DNA of 64,000 nt, taken from NCBI RefSeq assembly GCF_016741875.1, contig NZ_JAERRF010000003.1, positions 248,001 to 312,000 on the forward strand, given 5' to 3'. Below are positions 15,516 to 24,074 of this stretch, one piece after another. A program made the position numbers and the translations under genes. Each line of letters begins with the position of its first letter. Position 1 is the stretch's first letter. Source of the DNA: Streptomyces coffeae. GTDB lineage: Bacteria > Actinomycetota > Actinomycetes > Streptomycetales > Streptomycetaceae. The notes beneath the pieces were generated by a model. That model searched no databases. It worked only from the letters and a program-made list of their open reading frames with translations, and had not been told where the DNA came from.

Positions 15516-15808
15516 GTGGTGGCCCGAGCGGTGCGTGGCCGCTGTGGGAGGTGTTCGTCCGCAGCAGGCGCGGGCTCTCCCACACCCACGCCGGAAGTCT
15601 GCACGCGCCGGACGCCGAGATGGCTCTGCGCAATGCCCGCGATCTGTACACCCGCCGCTCGGAAGGGGTGTCGATCTGGGTGGTGCCCTCCACCGCGGTC
15701 ACCGCCTCGTCGCCGGACGAGAAGGACCCGTTCTTCGAGCCGTCCGCCGACAAGCCCTATCGCCACCCCACCTTCTACGAGATCCCGGAAGGGGTGCAGC
15801 ACCTGTGA
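15512..15808 (+). CDS. paaB: phenylacetyl-CoA epoxidase subunit PaaB
   Basis: The 98-residue product ([41 protein letters not shown]) is the small bridging subunit that holds PaaAC heterodimers together. The WEVFVR start and the HAGSLHAPD motif are diagnostic. It starts four bases inside paaA and ends inside the paaC start (GTGA, 15805-15808), which implies balanced, coupled translation of the epoxidase subunits. Confidence 0.95.
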
Positions 15809-16506
15809 CCGCGGCCCTCGCCCTGGGCGATGACGCACTGGTGCTCTCCCACCGGCTCGGAGAGTGGGCGGGCCACGCCCCCGTGCTGGAGGAGGAGGTG
15901 GCGCTCGCCAATATCGCCCTTGATCTGCTCGGCCAGGCCCGGGTGCTGCTCTCCCTGGCCGGTGACGAGGACGAGCTCGCCTATCTGCGCGAGGAGCGGG
16001 CGTTCCGCAATGTGCAGCTCGTCGAGCAGCCCAATGGGGACTTCGCCCACACCATCGCCCGCCAGCTCTACTTCTCCACCTATCAGGAGCTGCTGTACGA
16101 GCGGCTGGCGCGGGGCGGCGGCCCCTTCGCCCCGCTCGCCGCCAAGGCGGTCAAGGAGGTCGCCTACCACCGCGACCACGCCGAGCACTGGACGCTGCGG
16201 CTCGGCGACGGCACCGCCGAAAGCCATGAGCGGATGCGGGTGGCGCTGGAATCCCTGTGGCGGTTCACCGGCGAGCTGTTCGAGCCGGTGGAAGGGTGCG
16301 AGGTGGAGTGGGACACCCTGCACACCGCATGGCTGGCCCGCCTCACCTCGGTCCTGGAGCGCGCCACGCTGGCCGTGCCCGAGGGGCCACGGCGGGGTGC
16401 GTGGGCCGCGGGTGCCGGGCGGCAGGGCGTCCACACCGAATCGTTCGGCCGCATGCTGGCGGAGATGCAGCATCTGCACCGCAGTCACCCGGGGGCGACA
16501 TGGTGA
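15805..16506 (+). CDS. paaC: phenylacetyl-CoA epoxidase structural subunit PaaC
   Basis: The 233-residue product is a ferritin-like helical protein: SHRLGEWAGHAPVLEEEVALANIALDLLGQARVLL, then NGDFAHTIARQLYFS, and VKEVAYHRDHAEHW near residue 120. PaaC pairs with PaaA and stabilises it but has lost efficient di-iron chemistry. GTG 15805 is chosen because it overlaps the paaB stop and gives the usual family start (LALGDDALVLSHRL). The open frame upstream belongs to no real protein. The stop overlaps the paaD start by seven bases. Confidence 0.95.
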   Translation: MTAALALGDDALVLSHRLGEWAGHAPVLEEEVALANIALDLLGQARVLLSLAGDEDELAYLREERAFRNVQLVEQPNGDFAHTIARQLYFSTYQELLYERLARGGGPFAPLAAKAVKEVAYHRDHAEHWTLRLGDGTAESHERMRVALESLWRFTGELFEPVEGCEVEWDTLHTAWLARLTSVLERATLAVPEGPRRGAWAAGAGRQGVHTESFGRMLAEMQHLHRSHPGATW

Positions 16507-17021
16507 CCCCGGCAGCCCACGCCTCCGGCACCACCGCGCTCGAGGAGGAGCTGCGGCGGCTGGCGGGATCCGTGCCGGATCCCGAGCTGCCCATGGTCTC
16601 CCTCGCCGAGCTGGGTGTGGTGCGCGGGCTGCGGGTGCTGGGGCCGGGCCGGGTCGAGGTCGAGCTGACCCCCACCTACACCGGCTGCCCGGCGCTGGAG
16701 TCGATGAGCGCCGATATCGAGCGGGTGCTGCACGATCGCGGGATCCCCGAGGTGGCGGTCCGTACGGTGCTCTCCCCGCCCTGGTCCACGGACGCGATCA
16801 GCCCGGAGGGCCGCCGCAAGCTGGCCGAGGCCGGGATAGCGCCGCCCTCGCCGCGGCGGGCGGAGGCGGGCGGGCCGGTCGCCGTCGACCTGACGGTGCG
16901 CTGCCCGCATTGCGGCTCCACCGAGACCAAGCTGCTCAGCCGCTTCTCCTCCACCGCGTGCAAGGCGCTGCGCCGCTGTGAGGCATGCCGTGAACCGTTC
17001 GACCACTTCAAGGAGTTGTGA
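16500..17021 (+). CDS. paaD: phenylacetyl-CoA epoxidase assembly factor PaaD
   Basis: The 173-residue product has an N-terminal DUF59/MIP18-type domain (SVPDPELPMVSLAELGVVRGLRV ... TPTYTGCPALESM) followed by a zinc-binding tail with four cysteines (CPHCGST and CEACREPFDHFKEL). PaaD-type proteins assist iron or Fe-S maturation of the epoxidase system. ATG 16500 overlaps the paaC stop; its own stop shares a base with paaE (TGATG at 17019-17023). Confidence 0.9.
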   Translation: MVTPAAHASGTTALEEELRRLAGSVPDPELPMVSLAELGVVRGLRVLGPGRVEVELTPTYTGCPALESMSADIERVLHDRGIPEVAVRTVLSPPWSTDAISPEGRRKLAEAGIAPPSPRRAEAGGPVAVDLTVRCPHCGSTETKLLSRFSSTACKALRRCEACREPFDHFKEL

Positions 17022-18127
17022 TGGCCGCGGAAGCGGTGGTGGAGGCCACCACACACCATGGCGCGTTCCACCCGCTGCGGGTGGTGGCGGTCGAGCGGCT
17101 CACCGATGACGCGGTGGCCGTCACCCTGCGGGTGCCGCCCGCGCTGCGGGAGACCTTCCGCTTCGTCCCCGGACAGCACATCGCGGTGCGGCGGTTCGTG
17201 GACGGCACCGAGATCCGGCGTACGTACTCGATCTGCACACCGGCGCCCGGGGCGGAGGGCCCGGAGTTTCTGCGGGTGGGGGTGCGGCTGGTCGAGGGCG
17301 GCGAGTTCTCGACCTACGCCCTCAAGGAGCTGGCCGTCGGCGAGGTCATGGAGGTGATGGCGCCGGCGGGCCGGTTTGTGCTCGCTCCCCGGCCGGGCCA
17401 TTTCGCCGCGGTGGTCGGCGGCAGCGGTATCACCCCGGTGCTCTCCATCGCCGCGACGCTGCTGGAGCGGCAGCCCGAGGCCCGGTTCTGTCTGATCCGC
17501 AGCGACCGCACCGCCGCGTCCACGATGTTCCTGGAGGAGGTCGCCGACCTCAAGGACCGCTGGCCCGACCGGTTCCAGCTGGTGTGCGCGCTCTCCCGGG
17601 AGGAGCAGCAGACCGGGCTGGTCTCCGGGCGGCTGGACGAGGAGCGGCTGACCGGGCTGCTGCCCGCGCTGCTGCCGGTGGGGTCGGTGGACGGCTGGTT
17701 CCTCTGCGGTCCGCATGGGCTGGTGAGCGCCGCCGAGCGGGCGCTGCGCGGCCTGGGGGTGGCCCGCGGCCGGGTCCATCAGGAGATCTTCCATGTCGAC
17801 ACCGCCGATGAGACCGGTTCGACCGTGCCGGGGCCGGTCGATATCGCCTCGCACAGTTCGGTGACCGCGACCCTGGACGGGCGCTCGGGCACCTGGCCGG
17901 TGCAGGACGGGGAAGTGCTGCTGGAGACCGTGCTGCGCAACCGCACTGACGCACCGTATGCCTGCAAGGGCGGGGTGTGCGGCACCTGCCGGGCGTTCCT
18001 GGTCTCCGGTGAGGTGCGGATGGACCGGAATTTCGCGCTGGAGCCGGACGAGGTGGAGGCGGGCTATGTGCTGGCCTGTCAGTCCCATCCGGTCGGTGAG
18101 CGGGTGGAGTTGGACTTCGACCGCTGA
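17021..18127 (+). CDS. paaE: phenylacetyl-CoA epoxidase reductase subunit PaaE
   Basis: The 368-residue flavoprotein transfers electrons from NADPH to the PaaAC di-iron site. The order is an FAD-binding domain (residues about 10-110, with RRTYSICTP), an NAD(P)-binding domain (about 115-240, VVGGSGITPVLSIAATLL) and a C-terminal plant-type 2Fe-2S ferredoxin domain with CKGGVCGTCRAF and the last ligand in VLACQSHP. ATG 17021 overlaps the paaD stop; GTG 17018 is an alternative. This completes the epoxidase. The ligase (paaK) and later ring-opening genes are not in this window. Confidence 0.95.
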   Translation: MAAEAVVEATTHHGAFHPLRVVAVERLTDDAVAVTLRVPPALRETFRFVPGQHIAVRRFVDGTEIRRTYSICTPAPGAEGPEFLRVGVRLVEGGEFSTYALKELAVGEVMEVMAPAGRFVLAPRPGHFAAVVGGSGITPVLSIAATLLERQPEARFCLIRSDRTAASTMFLEEVADLKDRWPDRFQLVCALSREEQQTGLVSGRLDEERLTGLLPALLPVGSVDGWFLCGPHGLVSAAERALRGLGVARGRVHQEIFHVDTADETGSTVPGPVDIASHSSVTATLDGRSGTWPVQDGEVLLETVLRNRTDAPYACKGGVCGTCRAFLVSGEVRMDRNFALEPDEVEAGYVLACQSHPVGERVELDFDR

Positions 18128-18154
18128 AGCGCGGTGGTGACCGTTCCCTTCTTG

Positions 18155-18168
18155 TAGAACCTGTTCTA
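18155..18168. promoter_or_regulatory. KstR-like operator upstream of acyl-CoA dehydrogenase
   Basis: The 14-base perfect palindrome TAGAACCTGTTCTA fits the TnnAACnnGTTnnA consensus of KstR, the TetR-family repressor of steroid catabolism in mycobacteria and rhodococci. It lies 45 bases upstream of the dehydrogenase start, where it would cover the promoter. The match to the consensus is seen directly; that a KstR orthologue acts here is inference. Confidence 0.55.
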
Positions 18169-18213
18169 TCTTGACCGGCCGTCGGACAGAGCCGCGGCGC
18201 GGGAGGACGAACA

Positions 18214-19362
18214 GTGGACTTCACCTTCACCGAGGAGCAGCAGGCTGCCGTCGAGGCGGCGAAGGCCGTCTTCGCCTCCGTCGAACCGGACAGTGTGCCC
18301 AGCCCCGCATTGATCCGCGGGGCCGTGGCGGAGGACTTCGACCGGGCGCTGTGGAAGCGGCTCGCCGAAGGCGATCTCCTCGGCCTGACGCTCGACCCGG
18401 GCCACGGCGGTTCGGGGCTGGACCTCATCGCCCTGTGCCTGGTGCTGCGGGAGTCCGCCCGGGTGCTGGCCCGGGTGCCGCTGCTGGAGTCCGGGGCGGC
18501 GGCCCTGGCCGTGCAGAAGTACGGGGACGCGGAGCTGTGCGCCGACGTTCTGCCCCGGGTGGTGCGCGGTGAGCTGGCGCTCACTGTCGCGCCGAACGGG
18601 CGCACCGGTCATGACCCGGCCGAACTCGCCGTCCAGGCCCGTCAGGACGGCGACCGCTGGGTGCTGGACGGCGTCCAGACCGCCGTCCCCTGGGCCCATG
18701 GCGCCGACCGGGTGCTGATCCCCGCCCATACCGGCGCGGGCAACACGGTCCTCGCACTGGTCCCCCGCCGCCAGGACGGCGTTGTCCTCGACGAGCAGGT
18801 GTCCACCAGCGGTGAGCGGCAGGCCGAAATCCGCCTGGACGGGGTGCGGCTGTCCGCCGCCGAAGTGCTGTCCGCGGACGGCGCCTGGGAGTGGCTGCGG
18901 GACGTCCTCACCACCGGCACCTGCGCCCTCGCCCTGGGCCTGGGCACGGCGGTGCTGGAGATGACCAGCTCCTATGTCAGCGGTCGCGAACAGTTCGGCC
19001 ATCCGCTCGCCACCTTCCAGGCGGTCGCCGTCCAGGCCGCCGACCGCTATATCGATCTGCGGGCGATGGAGGTCACCCTCTGGCAGGCCGCCTGGCGGCT
19101 CGGCAGGGAGGAGGAGCGGCCGACGGCGGGCGGCGCCCTTCCGCTCGCGGCGGATGTCGCCGTCGCCAAGATGTGGGCCGCCGAGGGCGTACGGCGCGTG
19201 GTGCAGACCGCGCAGCATCTGCATGGCGGCTTCGGCGCGGTCACCGACTATCCGCTGCACCGCTATCACGCCTGGGCCAAGCAGCTGGAGCTGTCGCTCG
19301 GCCCGGCCGCCGCGTACGAGGAAGCCCTTGGCACCCTCCTCGCCACCCACCCCGTCGCCTGA
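18214..19362 (+). CDS. acyl-CoA dehydrogenase family protein
   Basis: The 382-residue product has the three-part acyl-CoA dehydrogenase layout: N-terminal helical domain (DFTFTEEQQAAVEAAKAVF), middle beta domain (about 130-215) and C-terminal helical domain (SYVSGREQFGHPLATFQAVAVQAADRY, HLHGGFGAVTDYPLHRYHAWAKQLEL). It should be an FAD enzyme oxidising an acyl-CoA thioester. The catalytic glutamate is not obvious at the usual C-terminal position, as in the atypical FadE subunits that form heterotetramers in steroid side-chain degradation. GTG 18214 is preceded by GGGAGGA. A KstR-like operator upstream points the same way. It is transcribed separately from paaABCDE. Confidence 0.8.
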   Translation: MDFTFTEEQQAAVEAAKAVFASVEPDSVPSPALIRGAVAEDFDRALWKRLAEGDLLGLTLDPGHGGSGLDLIALCLVLRESARVLARVPLLESGAAALAVQKYGDAELCADVLPRVVRGELALTVAPNGRTGHDPAELAVQARQDGDRWVLDGVQTAVPWAHGADRVLIPAHTGAGNTVLALVPRRQDGVVLDEQVSTSGERQAEIRLDGVRLSAAEVLSADGAWEWLRDVLTTGTCALALGLGTAVLEMTSSYVSGREQFGHPLATFQAVAVQAADRYIDLRAMEVTLWQAAWRLGREEERPTAGGALPLAADVAVAKMWAAEGVRRVVQTAQHLHGGFGAVTDYPLHRYHAWAKQLELSLGPAAAYEEALGTLLATHPVA

Positions 19363-19648
19363 CGCCCCGTCCGGCCCCGATGGGACGAACTCCCCCGGTC
19401 AGGCGACGTGGGCCGGGCCCGGGCGGGCCGAACTCCCGCGAACGAACGCTGATGTGAGCGCGCCCACCGGCTCAGCCGGGGCAGGTGGGCCGCACCGCAC
19501 GACACAACGGCGACGCACGATTCCACCACGACCACCCCCGCCCGGCCACAGGCGCCGGGCGCGGACCGAGCTCGGCCGACGCGCCCCACGGCCCGGACCG
19601 GTATCCAGCGGGGCAGGCCACCATGACCGGCCGCCGGAGAACGCCCCG
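19363..19648. other. intergenic, no gene seen
   Basis: This 286-base gap lies between two convergent genes. It is GC-rich with minor palindromes such as GGCCGGGCCCGGGCGGGCC (around 19410), which may act as a weak terminator. I see no convincing reading frame or RNA gene. Confidence 0.4.
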
Positions 19649-20002
19649 CTAGAGGACGAACGCGCCCTCGGGGCTGTTGTCCTGGCCGGAGACCATGGGG
19701 CGGCCCGCCACATGCCAGGCGAGCATGCCGCCGTCCACATTCACCGCGTCCAGGCCCTGCGCGACCAGATACTGCGTCACCTGCGCGGAACGCCCGCCGA
19801 CCCGGCACATCACATGCACCCGCCGACCGTCGCCCACCGCCTCGGTCAGCTCACCGAACCGGGCGACGACCTGGCCCATGGGAATGTGCAGCGCGCCCTC
19901 GACATGCCCGGCCGCCCATTCCTCGTCCTCCCGGACGTCCAGCAGAAAGCCGTCGGCGGGTACGGCCGCGGCCTCCACCTGGGGAAGCTGGGCAAAATGC
20001 AT
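19649..20002 (-). CDS. single-domain rhodanese-like protein
   Basis: The 117-residue product is one rhodanese domain: LLDVREDEEWAAGHVEGALHIPMGQ near the start and the active-site loop VMCRVGGRSAQV with its catalytic cysteine (near residue 66). Such proteins transfer sulfane sulfur to cyanide, thioredoxin or other acceptors in the cytoplasm. ATG 20002 is preferred over GTG 20011 because AGAGG is 8 bases upstream. The J-domain protein gene lies 53 bases upstream on the same strand. Confidence 0.85.
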   Translation of the reverse strand: MHFAQLPQVEAAAVPADGFLLDVREDEEWAAGHVEGALHIPMGQVVARFGELTEAVGDGRRVHVMCRVGGRSAQVTQYLVAQGLDAVNVDGGMLAWHVAGRPMVSGQDNSPEGAFVL

Positions 20003-20055
20003 CACACACACCTCTCACACGCCATTGCGGCATCCGTCAGCCGACAGAAAACCTA

Positions 20056-20934
20056 CTACCGCGCCAGCTCCGCCAGCCGGGCCTCCTTCTCGGAGACCTG
20101 GGCGAGCAGCTGCTCGGCGATCTCGTCCAGCAGTCCGTCCGGATCCTCCGGCGCCATCTTGATCATCGCGCCGATCGCGCTGGACTCCAGCTCGGCGGCG
20201 ACGGCGGCCAGCATCTCCTTGCGCTCGGCCAGCCACTCCAGCCGGGCGTACAGCTCCTCGCTCCGGCTCGCGCGCCGCTCCGGCGGCGGAGGTCCGGCCG
20301 CCCACTCGTCGGCCAGCGTGCGCAGGGTCTCCACATCTCCGGCCGCATAGGCGGCGTTGACCCGCACGATGAACGCCCCGCGCCGCTCCCGCTCGGCCTC
20401 CTCCTCGGCCAGATCCGGATGCGCCTTGCGGGCCAGCTCCCGGTAGATCCGGCGCGCCTCCTCGCTCGGCCGTACCCGCGGCGGCGGCTGCACCGGCTTC
20501 TCGGTCAGCATCGCGGCCGCCTCCGGGGAGAGGCCGTCGGAGTCGATCCAGCCGTGGAACAGCTCCTCCACGCCCGGCATCGGCTGCACCAGCCCCCGCG
20601 CCTCCCGCGCCCTGCGCAGGTCCTCGGGGTCACCGGTGCGCTGCGCGACCGCCTCCGCGATCAGTGCGTCCAGTTCGTCGAGGCGCGAGTACATCGGCCC
20701 GAGCCGCTGGTGATGCAGCCGGGAGAAGTTCTCCACCTCCACCCGGAAGGTCTCCACCGCGATCTCGAACTCGATCAGCGCCTGCTCGGCCGCCCGCACC
20801 GCCCGCTCGAGGCGCTCGGTGGCCTGCGCCTCTTCGGCCGACCGGGCCTCCTCGGACCCGTCCTGCGATTCCGCCTGGGGCTCGGCTTCGGACACCGACT
20901 GCTGTGCCTGCTGCTGCGCTTCCGGGTTCGTCAC
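20056..20934 (-). CDS. J-domain-like protein
   Basis: The 292-residue product starts with a Gln/Glu-rich disordered tail (1-40) and a long coiled coil (about 40-110). In the middle is a short J-domain-like helix pair with the HPD tripeptide (RRIYRELARKAHPDLAEEEAERERR, near residues 163-187), followed by another helical region. HPD is the residue triplet by which J-proteins stimulate DnaK, so this may recruit Hsp70 to an unknown client. Homologues occur across Streptomyces, but the function is not known to me. Confidence 0.7.
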   Translation of the reverse strand: MTNPEAQQQAQQSVSEAEPQAESQDGSEEARSAEEAQATERLERAVRAAEQALIEFEIAVETFRVEVENFSRLHHQRLGPMYSRLDELDALIAEAVAQRTGDPEDLRRAREARGLVQPMPGVEELFHGWIDSDGLSPEAAAMLTEKPVQPPPRVRPSEEARRIYRELARKAHPDLAEEEAERERRGAFIVRVNAAYAAGDVETLRTLADEWAAGPPPPERRASRSEELYARLEWLAERKEMLAAVAAELESSAIGAMIKMAPEDPDGLLDEIAEQLLAQVSEKEARLAELAR

Positions 20935-20973
20935 CCGCTCAGCCTACGTCCGGCCCCCGGCCGCGCCCGAACC

Positions 20974-22506
20974 TCACACCCCCAGCTCCGCCGCGACCCG
21001 CCCGGAGCGCACCGCCGCGACCAGCTCCGCGTGGTCGGCCTCGGTGCGGTCGGCGTACGCCACCGCGAAGGCGGCCACCGCCTCGTCCAGCTCCTCCCCC
21101 TTGCCGCAGTAACCGGCCAGCAGCCGCGGGTCGGCGCTGTGGGCGTGCGCCCGCGCCAGCAGCGCCCCGGTCATCCGCCCGTAGTCATCCATCTGGTCGG
21201 CGGCCAGTGCCGCCGGATCCACACTCCCCTTGCGGTTCCGGAACTGCCGCACCTGATACGGCCGCCCCCGCACCGTGGTCCAGCCCAGCAGGATGTCGCT
21301 GACCACCTGCATCCGCTTCTGGCCGAGGACCACACGCCGCCCCTCGTGTCCGGCCTCCGGCACCGCGAACCCGGCGGCCCGCACATGCGGCAGCAGCACC
21401 GACGGACGAGCCTCCTTCACCTGCAACACCAGCGGCTCGCCCCGGTGGTCGAGCAGCAGCACCACATACGACCGCGTGCCCACGCTGCCCGTCCCGACGA
21501 CGCGGAACGCCACGTCGTGCACCTCGTACCGGGCGAGCAGCGGCAGCCGGTCCTCGGACAGCGTCCCCAGATACTCGCCGAGCGCCGACGCCACCGCCGC
21601 CGCCTCGTCGTCCGGCACCCGCCGCAGCACCGGCGGCGCGTCCACGAAGCGGCGGGCCCCGGGTCGGCCCGGCGAATCCTCCTCCGGCACGGCCTCCGTG
21701 GCGCGGGCGGCGAACCGCGCGCTGGTGTTCCGCCGGGCCTTCTCGGCCACCCGCTCCAGCGTCCCCGCCAGATCCCTGGCGTCCGTGTGCGAGACCAACT
21801 CCTCGTCCGCGATCGCGTTCCACGCGTCCGCCGCGGGCAGCTTGGCCAGCAGCCGCACCGTGCGGCGATAGGCCCCCGCCGCGTCATGGGCCGCGGCCCG
21901 GCAGACGTCCTCGTCCGCTCCGGCCTCCCGCCCGGCGAGCACCAGCGAGGTCGCGAGCCGCTTCACATCCCACTCCCACGGACCGTGCACGGTCTCGTCG
22001 AAGTCGTTGAGATCGATGATCAGGCCGCCACGGGCGTCTCCGTAGAGCCCGAAGTTCGCGGCGTGGGCGTCCCCGCACAGCTGGGCCCCTATGCCGGTCA
22101 CCGGGGTGGCCGCGAGATCGTGCGCCATCAGCCCGGCCGAACCGCGAAGGAAGGAGAAGGGGGTGGCGACCATCCGCCCCACCCGTATCGGGGTCAGCTC
22201 CGGCAGCCGTCCGGCGTTGGACCGCTCGACCGCCGTCACCGCGTCCGGCCGGCCGACGGCGGGCGGTGCCTCGGCATGCACCGAGCGCGGTACCCGCTTC
22301 CGCAGCGCCTTCCCCTCCTGCTTGGGTGACGGCTGATCTCCGTGCCAGGCGGCGAAGCCCGGCACCAGCGGCAGCCGGCGGACCGCTCCGCCCGCCCGCG
22401 CACCGCCACCGACATCCGTGCCCGTGCCGACCGCGCCCACGCCCGCGGCCGCACCGATCGTGCCGCTGTCGCCCCCGCCGCTTCCGGTGCTCTCATCGCC
22501 CGTCAT
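20974..22506 (-). CDS. DUF2252-family protein
   Basis: The 510-residue product has a disordered Gly/Thr-rich start and then the DUF2252 domain: RMVATPFSFLRGSAGLMAHDLA, GDAHAANFGLYG and LIIDLNDFDETVHGPWEWDVKRLATSL. The GDxHxxNFG and DLNDFDE motifs resemble the catalytic and metal loops of aminoglycoside-phosphotransferase-like kinases, so a small-molecule or protein kinase role is possible but unproven. ATG 22506 is preferred; the frame is open to ATG 22560. No operon partner is evident. Confidence 0.8.
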   Translation of the reverse strand: MTGDESTGSGGGDSGTIGAAAGVGAVGTGTDVGGGARAGGAVRRLPLVPGFAAWHGDQPSPKQEGKALRKRVPRSVHAEAPPAVGRPDAVTAVERSNAGRLPELTPIRVGRMVATPFSFLRGSAGLMAHDLAATPVTGIGAQLCGDAHAANFGLYGDARGGLIIDLNDFDETVHGPWEWDVKRLATSLVLAGREAGADEDVCRAAAHDAAGAYRRTVRLLAKLPAADAWNAIADEELVSHTDARDLAGTLERVAEKARRNTSARFAARATEAVPEEDSPGRPGARRFVDAPPVLRRVPDDEAAAVASALGEYLGTLSEDRLPLLARYEVHDVAFRVVGTGSVGTRSYVVLLLDHRGEPLVLQVKEARPSVLLPHVRAAGFAVPEAGHEGRRVVLGQKRMQVVSDILLGWTTVRGRPYQVRQFRNRKGSVDPAALAADQMDDYGRMTGALLARAHAHSADPRLLAGYCGKGEELDEAVAAFAVAYADRTEADHAELVAAVRSGRVAAELGV

Positions 22507-22728
22507 GGCGCCCCCCGTTCCCCTCGTCCGCCGTCGCCCACGCGCCGGCGGCATCCGCACCGCACCGAGCGTCCGACCGGCTCCGACGACCGGATCACCT
22601 CGACTGCCCAGACCGTACCGCCCGCCGCACCGGCCCGTCAGAGCCTGTGGAAAACCCTTTCGAACGTGCCGAAGCCCCAGCTCACACGCTCAGGAACAGC
22701 AAGCAACAAGCCCACAGCGCCGGAGCGC

Positions 22729-23109
22729 TCAGCGACGGAACTGCTCCGGGCAGCCACCGCCCTCGGGCAGATGGTTCTCCGCCCACCGCGCCAGCTCCTT
22801 CAGCGCGGGCTCCAGCGCCCGGCCCGTGTCCGTCAGCCGGTAGGCCACCCGCAGCGGCGGTCCCGCATCGACCTCCCGCACCACCAGCCGCGCCGCGGCC
22901 AGCTCGGTGAGCCGGTCCGACAGCATCCGCTCGCTGATTCCGGGGATCGCCCTCCGCAGATCCGCGAAGTACGCCTCCTGTTCGGTCAGCACCGCGACGA
23001 TCAGCCCGGTCCACCGCTTTCCGAACAGTTCGAAGACGCGCGTCATCGAGGAATCGACCTGCTTGCACGCCTGCTCGTTGCGCTGCTCGCACCCACCGCC
23101 GTCCGCCAT
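22729..23109 (-). CDS. HxlR-family transcriptional regulator
   Basis: The 126-residue product is an HxlR winged helix: CKQVDSSMTRVFELFGKRWTGLIVAVL, FADLRRAIPGISERMLSDRLTEL and VAYRLTDTGRALEPALKELARWAENHL. Family members sense reactive carbonyls, quinones or diamide, often through the cysteine near the N-terminus (C15 here). It is divergent from an azoreductase, an arrangement typical of quinone-responsive pairs, and the shared promoter region carries TACTG-type palindromes. Confidence 0.85.
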   Translation of the reverse strand: MADGGGCEQRNEQACKQVDSSMTRVFELFGKRWTGLIVAVLTEQEAYFADLRRAIPGISERMLSDRLTELAAARLVVREVDAGPPLRVAYRLTDTGRALEPALKELARWAENHLPEGGGCPEQFRR

Positions 23110-23149
23110 GGAATACAGACTACTGCGCCATCGTTCGGGACTGCGAAAA

Positions 23150-23172
23150 AGTAAGCTACTGTGCTATCAGTA
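23150..23172. promoter_or_regulatory. nested palindromes in HxlR/azoR divergent promoter
   Basis: Two overlapping inverted repeats share the TACT block at 23157-23160: AGTA(AGC)TACT at 23150-23160 and TACTG(TGCTAT)CAGTA at 23157-23172. They lie in the 116-base gap between the divergent HxlR and azoreductase genes and are the natural candidate operators for the HxlR protein. Confidence 0.6.
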
Positions 23173-23225
23173 GGTACGTAGAAAAGAGCGGCCCTACGCC
23201 GCCCCTCGTCACACGGAGACACCCC

Positions 23226-23879
23226 ATGCCCACGCTTCTGCACATCGACTCGTCCGTCTGGCCCGGCGACGCCTCCGCTTCTCGCGCTGTCACCGCCACC
23301 TTCCGCAAGGAGTGGGAGGCCCAGCATCCGGACGGCACGGTGATCTACCGCGACCTGGTCGCCGAGCCGCTGCCCCACCTCGACGGAGCCGCCGCCCACG
23401 CCGGATTCGTGCCCGCCGATGACCGCACTCCTGAGCAGCACGACGCCTTCGCGCTGCGCGAGACCCTGGCCGGTGAGCTGGAGCGGGCCGACGCGGTCCT
23501 GATCGGCGCCCCGATGTACAACTTCACGATTCCCTCCACGCTCAAGGCATGGCTGGACCACGTGATCATCATGGGTCGCACCGCGGGCGCGGAGCAGACC
23601 ACCACCTCCGGCACCCCGGCGGTCGTCGTCGCCAGCCGTGGCGGGGGCTACGGCCCCGGCACCCCGCGGGAGAGCTTCGAATTCGTCACGACCTACCTCG
23701 ACAAGGCTCTGAACGGCGCACTCGGCCTCGAGGTCGAGTTCGTTGTGCCGGAGCTCACGCTGGCCCGTACCAATCCGGCCATGGCCAACCTGATCGAGCT
23801 GGCGGACGCCTCCAAGGCGAAGGCCCACGAGGACGCGGCCGCCAAGGCCAAGGTCCTCGCCTCCCGCTTCGCCGCCTGA
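23226..23879 (+). CDS. azoR: FMN-dependent NADH:quinone oxidoreductase / azoreductase
   Basis: The 217-residue product is a flavodoxin-fold azoreductase: HIDSSVWPGDASASRAVT at the FMN phosphate loop, APMYNFTIPSTLKAWLDHV (about 97-115), and ASRGGGYGPGTPRESFEF (about 138-155). It reduces quinones and azo dyes with NAD(P)H as a two-electron donor and so limits quinone stress. It is controlled, by position, by the divergent HxlR regulator. The terminator at 23950 follows. Confidence 0.9.
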   Translation: MPTLLHIDSSVWPGDASASRAVTATFRKEWEAQHPDGTVIYRDLVAEPLPHLDGAAAHAGFVPADDRTPEQHDAFALRETLAGELERADAVLIGAPMYNFTIPSTLKAWLDHVIIMGRTAGAEQTTTSGTPAVVVASRGGGYGPGTPRESFEFVTTYLDKALNGALGLEVEFVVPELTLARTNPAMANLIELADASKAKAHEDAAAKAKVLASRFAA

Positions 23880-23949
23880 GCCGCTCCGGTCCACCCGACC
23901 GACCCAGGCCGTCCCGTTCCCGGTCCGCCTGGCCGCGAGGGCACTGAGT

Positions 23950-23978
23950 AAGGGCCTCCCTGGACCAGGGAGGCCCTT
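23950..23978 (+). terminator. strong hairpin after azoR
   Basis: The arms AAGGGCCTCCCTGG and CCAGGGAGGCCCTT are perfect 14-base complements around a single A, 70 bases after the azoR stop. This is a strong intrinsic terminator and may serve both directions. Confidence 0.8.
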
Positions 23979-24020
23979 CCGCCGACGAACCCGAACCGCC
24001 GGCGCATCCGGAGCCAAACG

Positions 24021-24072
24021 CGAAGCGGGCCCCTCCCGAGCGACTTTTGTCACTCTGGAGAGGCCCGCTTCG
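24021..24072 (-). terminator. terminator of tRNA-Leu transcript
   Basis: The arms CGAAGCGGGCC (24021-24031) and GGCCCGCTTCG (24062-24072) are perfect inverted copies around a 30-base loop, starting 2 bases after the tRNA 3' end on the minus strand. Confidence 0.65.
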
Positions 24073-24074
24073 AC

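Noticed and set aside
23950..23978. Near-perfect 29-bp palindrome as an attachment or resolution site
   Set aside because: Position directly after azoR and stem stability fit an ordinary transcription terminator; no recombinase gene is adjacent.
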